Assembly: GCF_020615455.1 (NCBI RefSeq)
Contig: NC_059225.1
Span: forward strand, 23,220,430-23,284,429
Length of the DNA: 64,000 bases
Direction of reading: 5' to 3'
Origin: Coregonus clupeaformis
Lineage: Eukaryota; Chordata; Actinopteri; Salmoniformes; Salmonidae
Under the pieces are notes generated by a model. That model searched no databases. It saw only the letters and a program-made list of their open reading frames with translations, and was not told the DNA's origin. This document shows positions 11,801-21,876 of this stretch, in pieces. The position numbers and the translations under genes are program-made. The stretch's first letter is position 1; each line of letters starts with the position of its first letter.

Positions 11801-12108
11801 ACAAGTTTGGACAGCACAGCACATTACTGCACAGTACAGTAAAGAACACTTTAGGATAGTTCAGTACAGTACTGTACAGTAGAGTAGAGTTCAATACAGT
11901 ACACAGTAAAGCACAAAGTTGATTGGTTATAATGTACTGTATTGTACTCTACTGTACTGAACTGAACTATACTCTACTTTACTGTACTCTACTGTACTGT
12001 ACTAAACTCTACTGTACTCTACTGTACTGAAGTATACACTACTGTACTGTACTGTACTCTACTGAGCTCTACTGTGCTGTACTTTGATGTCCAAACTTGT
12101 GAAACACA
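11795..12108. repeat. large imperfect palindrome built of TACTG/CAGTA units
   Basis: The left arm starts ttcacaagtttggacagcac and runs into many cagta units. The right arm is rich in tactg and ends tgatgtccaaacttgtgaaa, the reverse complement of the left end. The strand can fold into a hairpin of roughly 300 nt with a variable centre. No open frame of substance. Confidence 0.85.
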
Positions 12109-12500
12109 GACATCTATGACTGGTTCAGACTTGGTCCGGTCCAGACCAACAAAATGTGGTCTTGTTTGGGGGCAGAGCTCATTAAAATAATAGCAAGTGT
12201 GTAGAATAATACCCAAATATGCAAAGGAGGATATTGCGTATTTATACCTTTGTGAACCTATTTAGGACACGTCACCATGAAGAGAATGACTTTCATATTC
12301 ATAATTATGCATTTCTATGTAGTACAGATCAGGGAACCATGATGAAATTCCGTTACCGCAATTCCATTACCGTGTCTGAATCCACTTCACTTACTGTTGT
12401 TCAATAACCAAAATAGATTTTAAGTGGAAAATCTGAGTCTCAGTGCAATGCGTCATGGAATTGACAGTATGGTTTCAAAAGCTTTCAAAGACAGAGGCTA

Positions 12501-12593
12501 CGCCACAAATGTTACCCTACTCCCTATACGGTGCACCCTATGGGCCCTGGTCAAAAGTAGTGCACTATATAGGGAATAGGGTGCCATTTGGGA
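12501..12593. repeat. palindromic salmonid short element
   Basis: Middle gggccctggtcaaaagtagt, right arm tagggaatagggtgccattt. The left arm is diverged (gttaccctactccctatac). Confidence 0.8.
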
Positions 12594-13040
12594 TGCAGAC
12601 AGAGGAATTGAAAGCTATAGACCCTGATATTTTCTCAGCAGGTATTTAATCCCAGTTGGGAATAAAATACAGTAAAATAAAGGTAATAACAACATAAAAC
12701 TGTCATTATTTATTTACAAGCTATATTAAGATCTAATCTCTCCCTTAATAATTAATTTACATTTTATTTTATTTTATTCTGTTGTGGTAAAAAAAAAAAT
12801 CCCATCTGGAAATCAATAAAACAAGCAAATTTCTCTCTTGTCGCAATGCTAAGTAATTTTATTAGTACTGCATTTGTTGATGTAAGGAGCTTGTACATGT
12901 ACCTTCTGTTGTTCTGTCAATTTCTAACTGTAGATAATTGGTTGGATACACAGTGGAGGTACACTGATAGTCAAACTAATTAACGGAGACTGAGCGTAAT
13001 TTTACCTCTCCTACCTCTCCTTTCTTCCTCCCGTCCACAG
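12594..13040. other. spacer ending in a splice-acceptor-like pyrimidine tract
   Basis: AT-rich without a gene. From about 13002 the sequence is C/T-rich (cctctcctttcttcctcccg) and ends cag at 13038-13040, which would serve as a 3' splice site for the open frame that follows. Confidence 0.4.
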
Positions 13041-13492
13041 GGATTGCACTAAAGGGCAAGGTTGTAGCTCAGTTAATGATGTTTACGGGTGAGCAGTACC
13101 AGTGGTGTGCTTCAGGTGTGTACACCGTGTCCTCCTCCTCCTCTTCCTCCACCTCCTCCTCATCAGCCTACCATCGCGCATTACTGGCCAGTGGAGGAAG
13201 TGAGGAGGCGACAGGGGAGGTGGGGGGCAGTGAAGGAGGTGAGGAGGCGACACGAGGAGGTGGGGGCAGTGGAGGAGTTGAGGAGGTGACACAAGGAGGT
13301 GGGGGCAGTGGCGGAGTTGAGGAAGCGACAAGGAGGTGTGGGGCAGTGGAGAAGGTGAGGAGGCAACACAGGAAGATGGGGGGCAGTGGAGGAGGCAACA
13401 CATGGTGGAGAGGGCTCCATGATCTCCTTCATTACCTTGCCTCCTGCTCCTTGCCTCCCCCTGAGCCTTCCACTTGCAGAAATTCAAGGTGA
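13041..13492 (+). CDS. possible host exon or repeat-derived open frame, unidentified
   Basis: The frame is open from a good acceptor-like site (pyrimidine tract + cag) to a stop at 13490-13492. The first part is not obviously repetitive and reads GKVVAQLMMFTGEQYQWCAS. It then runs into a serine stretch and Gly/Glu repeats encoded by the 39-bp minisatellite. Donor-like sites occur early, at 13089 (ggtgagc) and 13116 (ggtgtgt), so a real exon may be only 48-75 nt long with the rest intronic. I do not recognise the protein. The reverse strand is also open because of the repeat. A chance open frame remains likely. Confidence 0.22.
13188..13412. repeat. G-rich minisatellite, unit about 39 bp, 5-6 copies
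   Basis: Units each read roughly ggaggagttgaggaggygac followed by acaaggaggtgggggcagt, with a few substitutions and 1-3-bp length changes. Most unit lengths are multiples of three, which keeps a frame open on both strands. Confidence 0.88.
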
Positions 13493-13627
13493 CAGGGGCA
13501 TACACAGAGAGAGGGGGGAGAATCCCGGGGAGGGGGTTAGGGGCTTGTTTAAGAGTGCAATTTAATAAGGCCTTGGCGTCTTGATCTCAGTGTGAAATAC
13601 TGCAGCTTCACCGCAGTGTGGGGTTGC

Positions 13628-13702
13628 ATCCCAAATGGCAGCCCACCCATAGGGCTCTGATCAAAAGTAGGGCACTATATTGGAAATGGGGTGCCATTTT
13701 GA
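13628..13702. repeat. palindromic salmonid short element, shortened
   Basis: tcccaaatggcagc, agggctctgatcaaaagtag and ggtgccatttt are present; part of the left arm is deleted. Confidence 0.7.
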
Positions 13703-14154
13703 AAGCATACTGGCTGGTGTGTGAGGTTGAAGGCTAGGTGGACTGTAAAGTAATCAACACTAGCTATTTGGAGTCAACGAGGGCTGGACGCTACAGTATA
13801 TCGGAAAACTTATTCGAAATAGTGACATACTGTATATTGGAAACATATCTTTAAAGGGGGTCTGAACTCACCAATTCCACCTAGGCTTTTCTGCTGCTCA
13901 TTGAGAAAAACAAGATTTGCGTCTTGTTCGATGTGGGTGTGCTATGTTCGCTATATCGTACCCTGGCAGTTATTGTTGTTTGTCCCTCTTGAGTCACAGT
14001 AGCAACATCAAAATAGTCAGGATTAACCTAAGATAAATCAAGAACTATGTAATTGAGGTCTTAGCCACACAATTGTACATCTAGCTAAGGTGTTTAGTGC
14101 AGTATTTCTCAAGTAATCTTTGCATGAAAACTAGTGAGTGTACTGCAGACGGTA
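13703..14154. other. spacer, no gene seen
   Basis: No supported coding region or recognisable repeat. Confidence 0.4.
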
Positions 14155-14156
14155 TA

Positions 14157-15764
14157 CAGTGGGGGAAAAAAGTATTTAGTCAGCCACCAATTGTGCAAGT
14201 TCTCCCACTTAAAAAGATGAGAGAGGCCTGTAATTTTCATCATAGGTACACGTCAACTATGACAGACAAAATGAGAAGAAAAAAAATCCAGAAAATCACA
14301 TTGTAGTATTTTTTATGAATTTATTTGCAAATTATGGTGGAAAATAAGTATTTGGTCAATAACAAAAGTTTATCAATACTTTGTTATATACCCTTTGTTG
14401 GCAATGACACAGGTCAGATGTTTTCTGTAAGTCTTCACAAGGTTTTCACACACTGTTGCTGGTATTTTGGCCCATTCCTGCATGCAGATTTCCTCTAGAG
14501 CAGTGATGTTTTGGGGCTGTTGCTGGGCAACATGGACTTTCAACTCCCTCCAAAGATTTTCTATGGGGTTGAGATCTGGAGACTGGCTAGGCCACTCCAG
14601 GACCTTGAAATGCTTCTTACGAAGCCACTCCTTCGTTGCCCGGGCGGTGTGTTTGGGATCATTGTCATGCTGAAAGACCCAGCCACGTTTCATCTTCAAT
14701 GCCCTTGCTGATGGAAGGAGGTTTTCACTCAAAATCTCACGATACATGGCCCCATTCATTGTTTCCTTTACACAGATCAGTTGTCCTGGTCCCTTTGCAG
14801 AAAAACAGCCCCAAAGCATGATGTTTCCACCCCCATGCTTCACAGTAGGTATGGTGTTCTTTGGATGCAACTCAGCATTCTTTGTCCTCCAAACACGACG
14901 AGTTGAGTTTTTACCCAAAAGTTATATTTTGGTTTCATCTGACCATATGACATTCTCCCAATCCTCTTCTGGATCATCCAAATGCACTCTAGCAAACTTC
15001 AGACGGGTCTGGACATGTACTGGCTTAAGCAGGGGGACACGTCTGGCACTGCAGGATTTGAGTCCCTGGCGGCGTAGTGTGTTACTGATGGTAGGCTTTG
15101 TTACTTTGGTCCCAGCTCTCTGCAGGTCATTCACTAGGTCCCCCCATGTGGTTCTGGGATTTTTGCTCACCGTTCTTGTGATCATTTTGACCCCACGGGG
15201 TGAGATCTTGCGTGGAGCCCCAGATCGAGGGAGATTATCAGTGGTCTTGTATGTCTTCCATTTCTTAATAATTGCTGCCACAGTTGATTTCTTCAAACCA
15301 AGCTGCTTACCTATTGCAGAGTCAGTCTTCCCAGCCTGGTGCAGGTCTACAATTTTGTTTCTGGTGTCCTTTGACAGCTCTTTGGTCTTGGCCATAGTGG
15401 AGTTTGGAGTGTGACTGTTTGAGGTTGTGGACAGGTGTCTTTTATACTGATAACAAGTTCAAACAGGTGCCATTAATACAGGTAACGAGTGGAGGACAGA
15501 GGAGCCTCTTAAAGAAGAAGTTACAGGTCTGTGAGAGCCAGAAATCTTGCTTGTTTGTAGGTGACCAAATACTTATTTTCCACCATAATTTGCAAATAAA
15601 TTCTATAAAAATCCTACAATGTGATTTTCTGGATTTTTTTTCCTCAATTTGTTGTCTGTCATAGTTGACGTGTACCTATGATGAAAATTACAGGCCTCTC
15701 TCATATTTTTAAGTGGGAGAACTTGCACAATTGGTGGCTGACTAAATACTTTTTTTCCCCACTG
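14157..15764 (-). mobile_element. complete Tc1-like transposon (1608 bp)
   Basis: Both ends read cagtggggraaaaaagtatt and the element is flanked by TA at 14155-14156 and 15765-15766, the Tc1/mariner target duplication. Long terminal inverted repeats of about 200 bp contain tgacgtgtacctatgatgaa on both sides. The transposase lies on the minus strand in the middle. Both ends, both inverted repeats and the whole coding region are present. Confidence 0.95.
14373..15395 (-). pseudogene. Tc1 transposase, one in-frame stop
   Basis: A DD34E transposase that would bind the terminal repeats and cut and paste the element in the nucleus. The frame starts with ATG at 15395 (MAKTKELSKDTRNKIV) and stays in register to the stop at 14373, about 340 codons, the usual family length. 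The N-terminal paired-like helix-turn-helix part spans about residues 1-115. The first catalytic Asp is in VIWSDETK, the second in QHDNDPKH, and the Glu is in PDLNPIENLW, with 34 residues between the last two. The only break I see is a TAA at 14922-14924, just after the first catalytic Asp. No frameshift is apparent. As written, the product is a 157-residue N-terminal fragment with DNA-binding but no catalytic core. Confidence 0.93.
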
Positions 15765-15824
15765 TAGAGTCAGTCAGCTGCTGCGCTCAGGACTGATTTA
15801 TAATTAATTGTTACCATTTTAAAA

Positions 15825-15981
15825 AATCTCTTATCCAGAGCGACTTACAGGAGCAATTAGGGTTAAGTGCCTTGCTCAAGGGCACATTGACAGACTTTTC
15901 ACCTAGTCAGCTCGGGGATTAGAACCAGCGACCTTTTGTTTACTGGCACTACGCTCTTAACCACTAAGCTACCTGCCGGGG
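15825..15981 (-). mobile_element. tRNA-derived SINE
   Basis: On the minus strand it opens cggcaggtagcttagtggtt (A-box-like) and has ctggttctaatccccgagct (B-box-like). It then has a body containing gtgcccttgagcaaggcact and ends with taagtcgctctggataagag. A tRNA-type split promoter followed by this body is typical of teleost SINEs of the V-SINE or tRNA-Leu/Ser-like type. The exact family is not certain. Confidence 0.75.
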
Positions 15982-17220
15982 GTTACATGTAATATGTAAA
16001 CAGTGGGATGCAACAAAAAAAGATATATATATATATATGAAGACAAATTATTGATCATTAGGATCATATTACATAGTTAAAAAGTAATAATACATTTAGT
16101 ATGCAAAAAAAAAAGTGAGCCAACCTCCCTTTCCATTCTTCAACCCCACTCATCCAACATGTCTCTATCAAATCACACCCCCAACTAGGGTTGCTTGTCA
16201 GTCAGTCAGCCAAACCCCCCAAATTGTTGTGGGGAAACAGTTTTGATTAAATGTATAATTTATCGCCCTCACATGCTCATTTCTGTCCTTTGAGAATCAA
16301 CGATGTGTTACCTTTTTGTAGCATTTCTGACAATGCTAACATATTTTTTAGACAAAGCTCAGAGTTCTAACACTGGACTGGTTGCTTGGCAACAACACAG
16401 CTGCTTGTACCATGCTGCCAGTCATAAGAAGTGTATCCGAACAAACCTAGGCTACTGTATATAGCTAGCTATATGGTGGTATTTTGATTAGCTAGGTAGC
16501 TAGCTAAGGTGAGCTAATGTTAGGTTGCTTGTCCAAAGTCCAACAGCTAGCCTCTGTAGCTAGCTAACACCAGTCAGCTGAAAGCTAGCTAGATAACAAA
16601 CAGGCAAAGAAAGGTAGCTAGCCAATGAATGTGGTTTTGTTTTGATTATCTATGTCACTAGCTTGCTAGCTAGCTAACGTAACGTTGTATCAGTCAGATA
16701 AGAGCACACTTTGACTAGGTAGCTAACCAACAAGTGAGGAAAGCTAGCTATATTTGGCCAAGTAAGGTTTTTCATATAAGGCTAAAGTCATCATGTGTAA
16801 ACTGCTGACCTAGAGACTTGCATGTAATCAGAGCAAAAACAAATATGCACAAATAAGCAAGCGAACATCACTGGCTGCTATTACAGCCAGTTAACATTAG
16901 CTAGGTAATGTTAGCCAACATAAGACTGTAAAGCTAGCTAACACTTATGACCAGTTCATGCACCACAACATATCATACTTTCTTACACAAAACATAGCTA
17001 GTTAACGTTAGGTAGCTAGCTAGCTAACGTTAGTTACGTTAAGTTTAAAACCACCAACTTTGGGAAACTGCCACGCTGCTCACGTTAATTTGCATTGCTT
17101 GCAACAATCAAATAGATGCATTGGTTAGCTACGTGATTAAATGAGTATGCTTTCAACAAATCAACTGTTTTAGACTATTGTATTTTAACTAAGCAAGAGA
17201 AATAAACATTCAATCAGTAC
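15982..17220. other. spacer with AGCTAGCT-rich tracts
   Basis: No gene. A (TA)n run lies at about 16022-16038. From about 16440 to 17050 the sequence is full of gctagctagc and gctaacgttag motifs. This over-represented 4-mer palindrome recurs at 19640-19920 and 20690-20940. Confidence 0.55.
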
Positions 17221-17306
17221 TGAGTGAATGAACAAAATCATTTTGGAACGAACGCTTCCAGACTGTCCATTTTAATGGTCTGTCGGAGTCAACATTTGAA
17301 GAACAG

Positions 17307-17377
17307 GGTTTGTAGTGTAATGGTCAGAGTTACTGCATGTGGATCTGAAGATTGTGGGTTCTCCTCCCGGAGGATAC
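17307..17377 (+). repeat. tRNA-like sequence (tRNA-Arg-related pseudogene or SINE head)
   Basis: gggtttgtagtgtaatggtc carries an A-box-like tagtgtaatggtcagag. The anticodon-arm to T-arm part, ggatctgaagattgtgggtt, resembles tRNA-Arg. The B-box is damaged (ggttctcctcc), so a functional tRNA is unlikely. It is followed by a short (CA)n at 17413-17430. Confidence 0.5.
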
Positions 17378-17432
17378 ATTATTTCATTTATAGTTTTGAC
17401 AGCCCCCTCCTGTCACACACACACACACACTA

Positions 17433-17720
17433 ATGTTAATTAATTTGGTGGAGTGGCAAGCAAGTGGCAGTGAGTGTGGTGGTGTGTACTACTGCATGCT
17501 TCTTGCTAGAGAGACCAGCTCTCAGACTCTCAAGGAAGCGGTCGTTGCCCTCATCCATGAGATGCACGCCATCCCTATGGTACTGCCCAGGGACACAGTG
17601 CTTTATGGCAGAGTGACCGTTTGTGGGAATGTGCCTGTCATTGAGAAATGCAAGCTGGTCCATGTGGAGTTGAAAAACGACTTATGCCAATTCAAATACA
17701 CGCAGTACACGTGGTACTTT
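17433..17720. other. region open on both strands, possible exon or retroelement fragment
   Basis: The plus strand encodes a continuous 195-codon frame (17433-18020). Its first ~95 codons, for example KEAVVALIHEMHAIPMVLPR, look less random than the rest. On the minus strand 17663-17436 is also open and contains RDGVHLMDEGNDRFL. This resembles the C-terminal Asp-Gly-x-His motif of SGNH hydrolases, which occur in ORF1 of some fish LINEs (compare DGIHPTHLG at about 42690 here). I favour a retroelement SGNH fragment on the minus strand over a plus-strand host exon. Neither is established. Confidence 0.25.
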
Positions 17721-17870
17721 GCACACTATCAATACTTAAAATGTATGTTATGTTCCAAATCAGTGACTACTCCCATCTGTTTCATATTTGATACTGCCAT
17801 TTATAAATGCTGTTTCTCAGCAGTGTTTGTATTAGGAGTTACCAAAATTCCGCTTGATGATTCACAGGGT

Positions 17871-18020
17871 TATGCATGTTTTTATTTTATTTTAAGCCCA
17901 GTGCAACCACACCTGATTCTACTACTCAGCTGTTCATCAAGACCTCAGCTGTTCATCGAGACCATGAATAGTAGAATCAGGTGTAGTAGAACTGGGCCTG
18001 ACCAAAAAAAGCCTGCATAA
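17871..18020. repeat. short inverted-repeat element (MITE-like)
   Basis: Outer arms ttatgcatgttttt and aaaaaaagcctgcataa; inner arms cacctgattctac and gtagaatcaggtg; also cccagt and actggg. About 150 bp, no coding capacity. Confidence 0.65.
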
Positions 18021-18196
18021 ACTTGTAGCTTGTCAAGAGCAATTGTGGCCATCGCTGAATTGCATTACTAATAGGCCTTTCTTCAGTAAACTTTAAGAAA
18101 CATTTTCATGTAAATAGTTAATGGGTACATGTTGATAATTGGTGTATTCCTCAGGAGCTTGCTCGATTGTCTTAAAGCAAAAAATACATATATATA

Positions 18197-19632
18197 CAGT
18201 TTATCTGGTTTTACTATTTATAGGTATGTGTTTGGGTGAAATTAACATTTTTGTTTATTCTATAAACTACTGACAACATTTCTCCCAAATTCCAAATAAA
18301 AATAGTGTCATTTAGAGCATTTATTTGCAGAAAATGAAAACTGGTCAAAATAACGAGATGCAGTATTGTTAGACCTCGATTAATGCAAAGAAAATAAGTT
18401 AATGTTCATTTTTAAACAACACAATAATAATGTTTTAACTAAGGAAGTGTTCAGAAATCAATATTTGGTGGAATAACCCTGATTTTCAATCACAGCTTTC
18501 ATGCGTCTTGACATGCTCTCCACCAGTCTCTCACATTGATGTTGGGTGAATTTATGCCACTCCTGGTGCAAAAATTCAAGCAGCTCGGCTTTGTTTGATG
18601 GCTTGTGACCATCCATCTTCCTCTTGATCACATTCCAGAAGTTTTCAATGGGGTTCAGGTCTGGAGATTGGGCTGGCCATGACAGGGTATTGATCTGGTG
18701 GTCCTCCATCCACACCTTGATTGACCTGGCTGTGTGGCATGGCGCATTGTCCTGCTAGAAAAAACAATCCTCAGAGTTGGGGAACAATGTCAGAGCAAAA
18801 GGAAGCAAGTTCTCTTCCAGGACAACCTTGTACGTGGCTTGATTCATGCATCCTTCACAAAGACAAATCTGCCCGATTCCAGCCTTGCTGAATCACCCCC
18901 AGATCATCACCGATCCTCCACCAAATTTCACAGTGGGTGCGAGACACTGTGGCTGGTAGGCCTCTCCAGGTCTCCGTCTAACCATTAGACGACCAGATGT
19001 TGGGCAAAGCTGAAAATTGGACTCATCAGAGAAGATGACCTTACTCCAGTCCTATACGGTCCATTCCTTATGGTCTTTTGCAAACCTCAGCCTGGCTCTT
19101 CTTTGCTTTTCATTGATGAAGGGCTTTTTTCTAGCTTTGCACGACTTCAGCCCTGCCCCTAGGAGCCTGTTTCGAACTCGCCGTGCACTTAACCTCAGCT
19201 GCCGTTTGCCATTCTTTTTGTCGGTCACTTGATGTCATTCTACGGTTGTTGAGTGACATTCGAATGAGTTGGCGGTCATCCCGGTCAGTAGAGAGTAGTT
19301 TTCGCCCTCTGCCGGTCTGCAGCTTTGTTGTCCCCAATGTCTGCTGCTTGACCTTGTTCTTATGAACCGCCGTCTTTAAAAGTTTAAGGATGGAAGCAAC
19401 CTGACGCTCACTGTATCCCTCTGCCAGTAAAGCCAGAATTGAACCCTTCTTTTCCTCACTCAAAACTTTCCTTTTCAACTCTTTTGGCATGGTCAATAGT
19501 TATTTTTTGATTAATATTACTTTTGAGGTTCTATTAGCACTGGTTTTGCCATCCAGCTGGTCCTATTGCAAGAGGATAGTGATGACCACAGCAGTGGTTT
19601 TTATACTTTTACTCATTAAATAAGATTTGTAA
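18197..19632 (-). mobile_element. Tc1-like transposon of a second subfamily
   Basis: The left end is probably cagtttatctggttttacta after TA at 18195-18196. The right end, near 19632, is less certain (actcattaaataagatttgt). Between them the minus strand holds a broken Tc1-type transposase. Termini and coding sequence differ clearly from the element at 14157. Confidence 0.75.
18458..19496 (-). pseudogene. Tc1-like transposase, frameshifted
   Basis: The N-terminal piece starts at ATG 19496 (MTMPKELKRKVLSEEKKGSI) with a helix-turn-helix segment (GYSERQVASILK) and runs to about 19131. The C-terminal piece, 18715-18458, holds the catalytic region SPDLNPIENFWNVIKRKMDG and ends in QGYSTKY. The middle, with the first catalytic Asp, is interrupted by frameshifts and stops. 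The first piece already leaves the family alignment near 19230. The sequence is clearly not able to make a full transposase. Confidence 0.88.
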
Positions 19633-19639
19633 CTGCCTA

Positions 19640-20130
19640 GTTGTTTAGCTAGCTAGCTAGCTGCATTTTACACTTAGCTAGCTAGTTAACTAACTAGATA
19701 ATGAACTAACTGTAATTATCATAAACCATTATTATCTAACTAGCTAAATATCTGTTAGACGTAAAGTAAGCAGGATCGTGGCATGTTACAAACAATGAAT
19801 GTTGGCTAGCTAGCTCATGTTAGCGAGATAATGCCTACAGATGTAACTGGGAGGTGAAGCCTACTTTCTGAATTAAGAATTAATAAGGTTATCATTTAGC
19901 TAGCTAGCTACCTAGGCTAATCACCCTATTTGAAGCAGGTTGGCTGCAAAATTTGCTAAGTCTGGCTAAGCCGGCAGCTAACTACAGTGAAATATTGAGC
20001 ATGTTGGAATAAGTCGAGGTAGCAATTGTTAGTGAAATTATATGTGGCGCCATAATATAAATGGCTATAAAACGGTGCTTGCATCCATAGCAGTTTGTAT
20101 GAATTTCAGTGGTTACATACAATACATGTT
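19640..20130. other. AGCT-rich spacer
   Basis: gctagctagctagctgc, ttagctagctagttaac and similar runs to about 19930, then unique-looking sequence. No repeat unit longer than 4-8 bp stands out. Confidence 0.5.
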
Positions 20131-20136
20131 GACAAA

Positions 20137-20174
20137 ATGGCTGCGAGACAGAGAGACTGTTGCTGTACTCCAAG
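20137..20174 (+). CDS. possible first coding exon of a host gene (speculative)
   Basis: The text gacaaaATGGCTGCGAGACA gives an ATG in strong Kozak context (A at -3, G at +4) inside a YY1-like AAAATGGCTGCG motif. It is followed by 38 nt of open frame (MAARQRDCCCTP) and a consensus donor, caag|gtaagg, at 20174/20175. The surrounding sequence is not obviously repetitive. I cannot identify the protein from twelve residues and see no continuation exon downstream, where the next 1.7 kb is spacer, a solo LTR and a Tc1. A chance match is quite possible. Confidence 0.2.
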
Positions 20175-20179
20175 GTAAG

Positions 20180-20932
20180 GCCCTTGCTTCTGGAACCACT
20201 GAAGACCCCAGTATTCAGTCAGGAAGCTTGTAAAAGATGTGTGTCATCATCCAAGCTCATGTCACAGCATGCAAGGGGACCAGCTCCCCCTTGTCAATGC
20301 AATCATTCAATGTGATATAAAAGGAATAACTGATCCTAAATCAGTACTCCTACTCAGATGCTTTGTGAATACGGGCCCTGGTCGGTCTGCATGCTGCTTT
20401 TCTAGTGATCTCTCCCTCTTCATCTGAAATGAAACAACACCAAAAACATGAATAAGAATTAGCCTAGCCAATCAGTAACTTAGTTAATTAATGAAACCCT
20501 AATATAAATGTGCACAAGCCTATTCAGCCAAATTATACCAAAACAACACAGCCTATTTGCAGTGAAATCAGAGGGGCATTTTTCTTGTTAACTTTTTCAG
20601 TCACCAGTGCATCAATAAACAGGCAGGGGAACGAAGTAGTTTGACAAAAAGTGTTCACATTAGTCAGTATTATAGCTAGAAAATACAGTCCACTTAGCTG
20701 GCTAAGGTGGTGAACTCAGACTGATGGTGGGTGTTAGGTAACTTTAGTTAACTTTCCTCCAGCAGTTTAAATCTAGCTAGCTAGCTAGTTAATGGCATTT
20801 TTTAATCAACATTATCAATCAGATGGATAGCTTAGCAAATATAGCTAACTATTAGTTTTCCACTCACATGTAAATCTGCCTTATACAGCTAGCCAGCTGC
20901 TAGTAAAGTAGCATGAATAAGTCAGAAGCCAG
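20180..20932. other. spacer, no gene seen
   Basis: No supported coding region. AGCT-rich short runs at about 20690-20940. Confidence 0.4.
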
Positions 20933-20937
20933 CTAGC

Positions 20938-21446
20938 TGTAATGAATACTCGGACAGAGTGGTAAGATCCAATCGCAGAATAGCGATGCTTTATTAGAGT
21001 ACAGACAAGGGAATGGCTTAATCGTGGTCGGGCGGGCTGTGGTCAAAACCGGGCCAGGCATAGACAGGCAGAGGTACCAAAGGAGCGGGCTTAGTCGTAG
21101 TCGAGGTCACAGGCACAGGATCAGAGAACGGTAATCACTGGGGTAGACAAGTAGAGGATTAAGCAATTCGGGGAGTCAAACAACAAGGCACAGGTCGGAT
21201 ACACGGGTAATCAAAAACAACAAACTCTCTCTCTCTCTCTCTCTCGGAACAAAACGCTTAGCAAGTCACAATGGAACAATACCTCGCGCCGACTGAGCTT
21301 CTGAGCACACCTTAAATCCTACACTAATTACTGACAGGTGTGCTCAGAACTCAGGTGAACCAGATCGAGTCTGATGACTCCCCCTCTCAGTAGATCGGGG
21401 AAGTGTCAGACTCTGTCTAGATCCTGCCAACCCCCGATCCCTTACA
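20938..21446 (-). mobile_element. solo LTR, 509 bp, perfect 5-bp target duplication
   Basis: Starts tgtaatgaatactcgg and ends gatcccttaca (TG...CA). Flanked by ctagc at 20933-20937 and 21447-21451. On the minus strand a polyadenylation-like aataaagc lies near the 3' end (about 20989-20996 on the plus strand), which sets the orientation. A (CT)n run of about 11 units lies inside (about 21222-21244). Not similar by eye to the other LTRs in the window. Confidence 0.88.
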
Positions 21447-21451
21447 CTAGC

Positions 21452-21876
21452 AATGCCAAGTTCATGCCTTTTACCAACAAAAATGATGTACACGTATAAA
21501 AGAGACAATTACCATTAAGCAGATCATTTTTGTTTTATTCTAGGACTTCAGGCAGAGGAGTAATAGCTACTTGTTTGTAGAACCGGAGTCTTCACCTGAA
21601 CGAATGTCACAGGAAAAATCACAGGCTGCGTCATGCACTTGAGGGGGAATTGCTTACTAGCGCACATGCTTCACAAATATTTTTCTTTAGCAGTCTGGGG
21701 ACAAAAAAGAAAAGCTATTTTATCTACTAGGCCATCTATATTCTATTTATTTTGGCAAATTTAATTTGCAACATGGCCTTTAAGCGAGATCAGGGAATTT
21801 GTTTTACAGTTTACTCCATATTGGCTTAAATTTGTTTCTGGTTTTTCGCTTCCCTCTGGAACTACATTCACAACTA
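21452..21876. other. spacer, no gene seen
   Basis: AT-rich unique-looking sequence between the solo LTR and the next Tc1 element. Confidence 0.4.

Noticed and set aside
11795..12108. Satellite array
   Set aside because: The TACTG/CAGTA units change orientation at the centre and the two ends are inverted copies, so it is a palindrome, not a head-to-tail array.
14746..15414. 222-residue plus-strand open frame
   Set aside because: Shadow of the Tc1 transposase on the minus strand.
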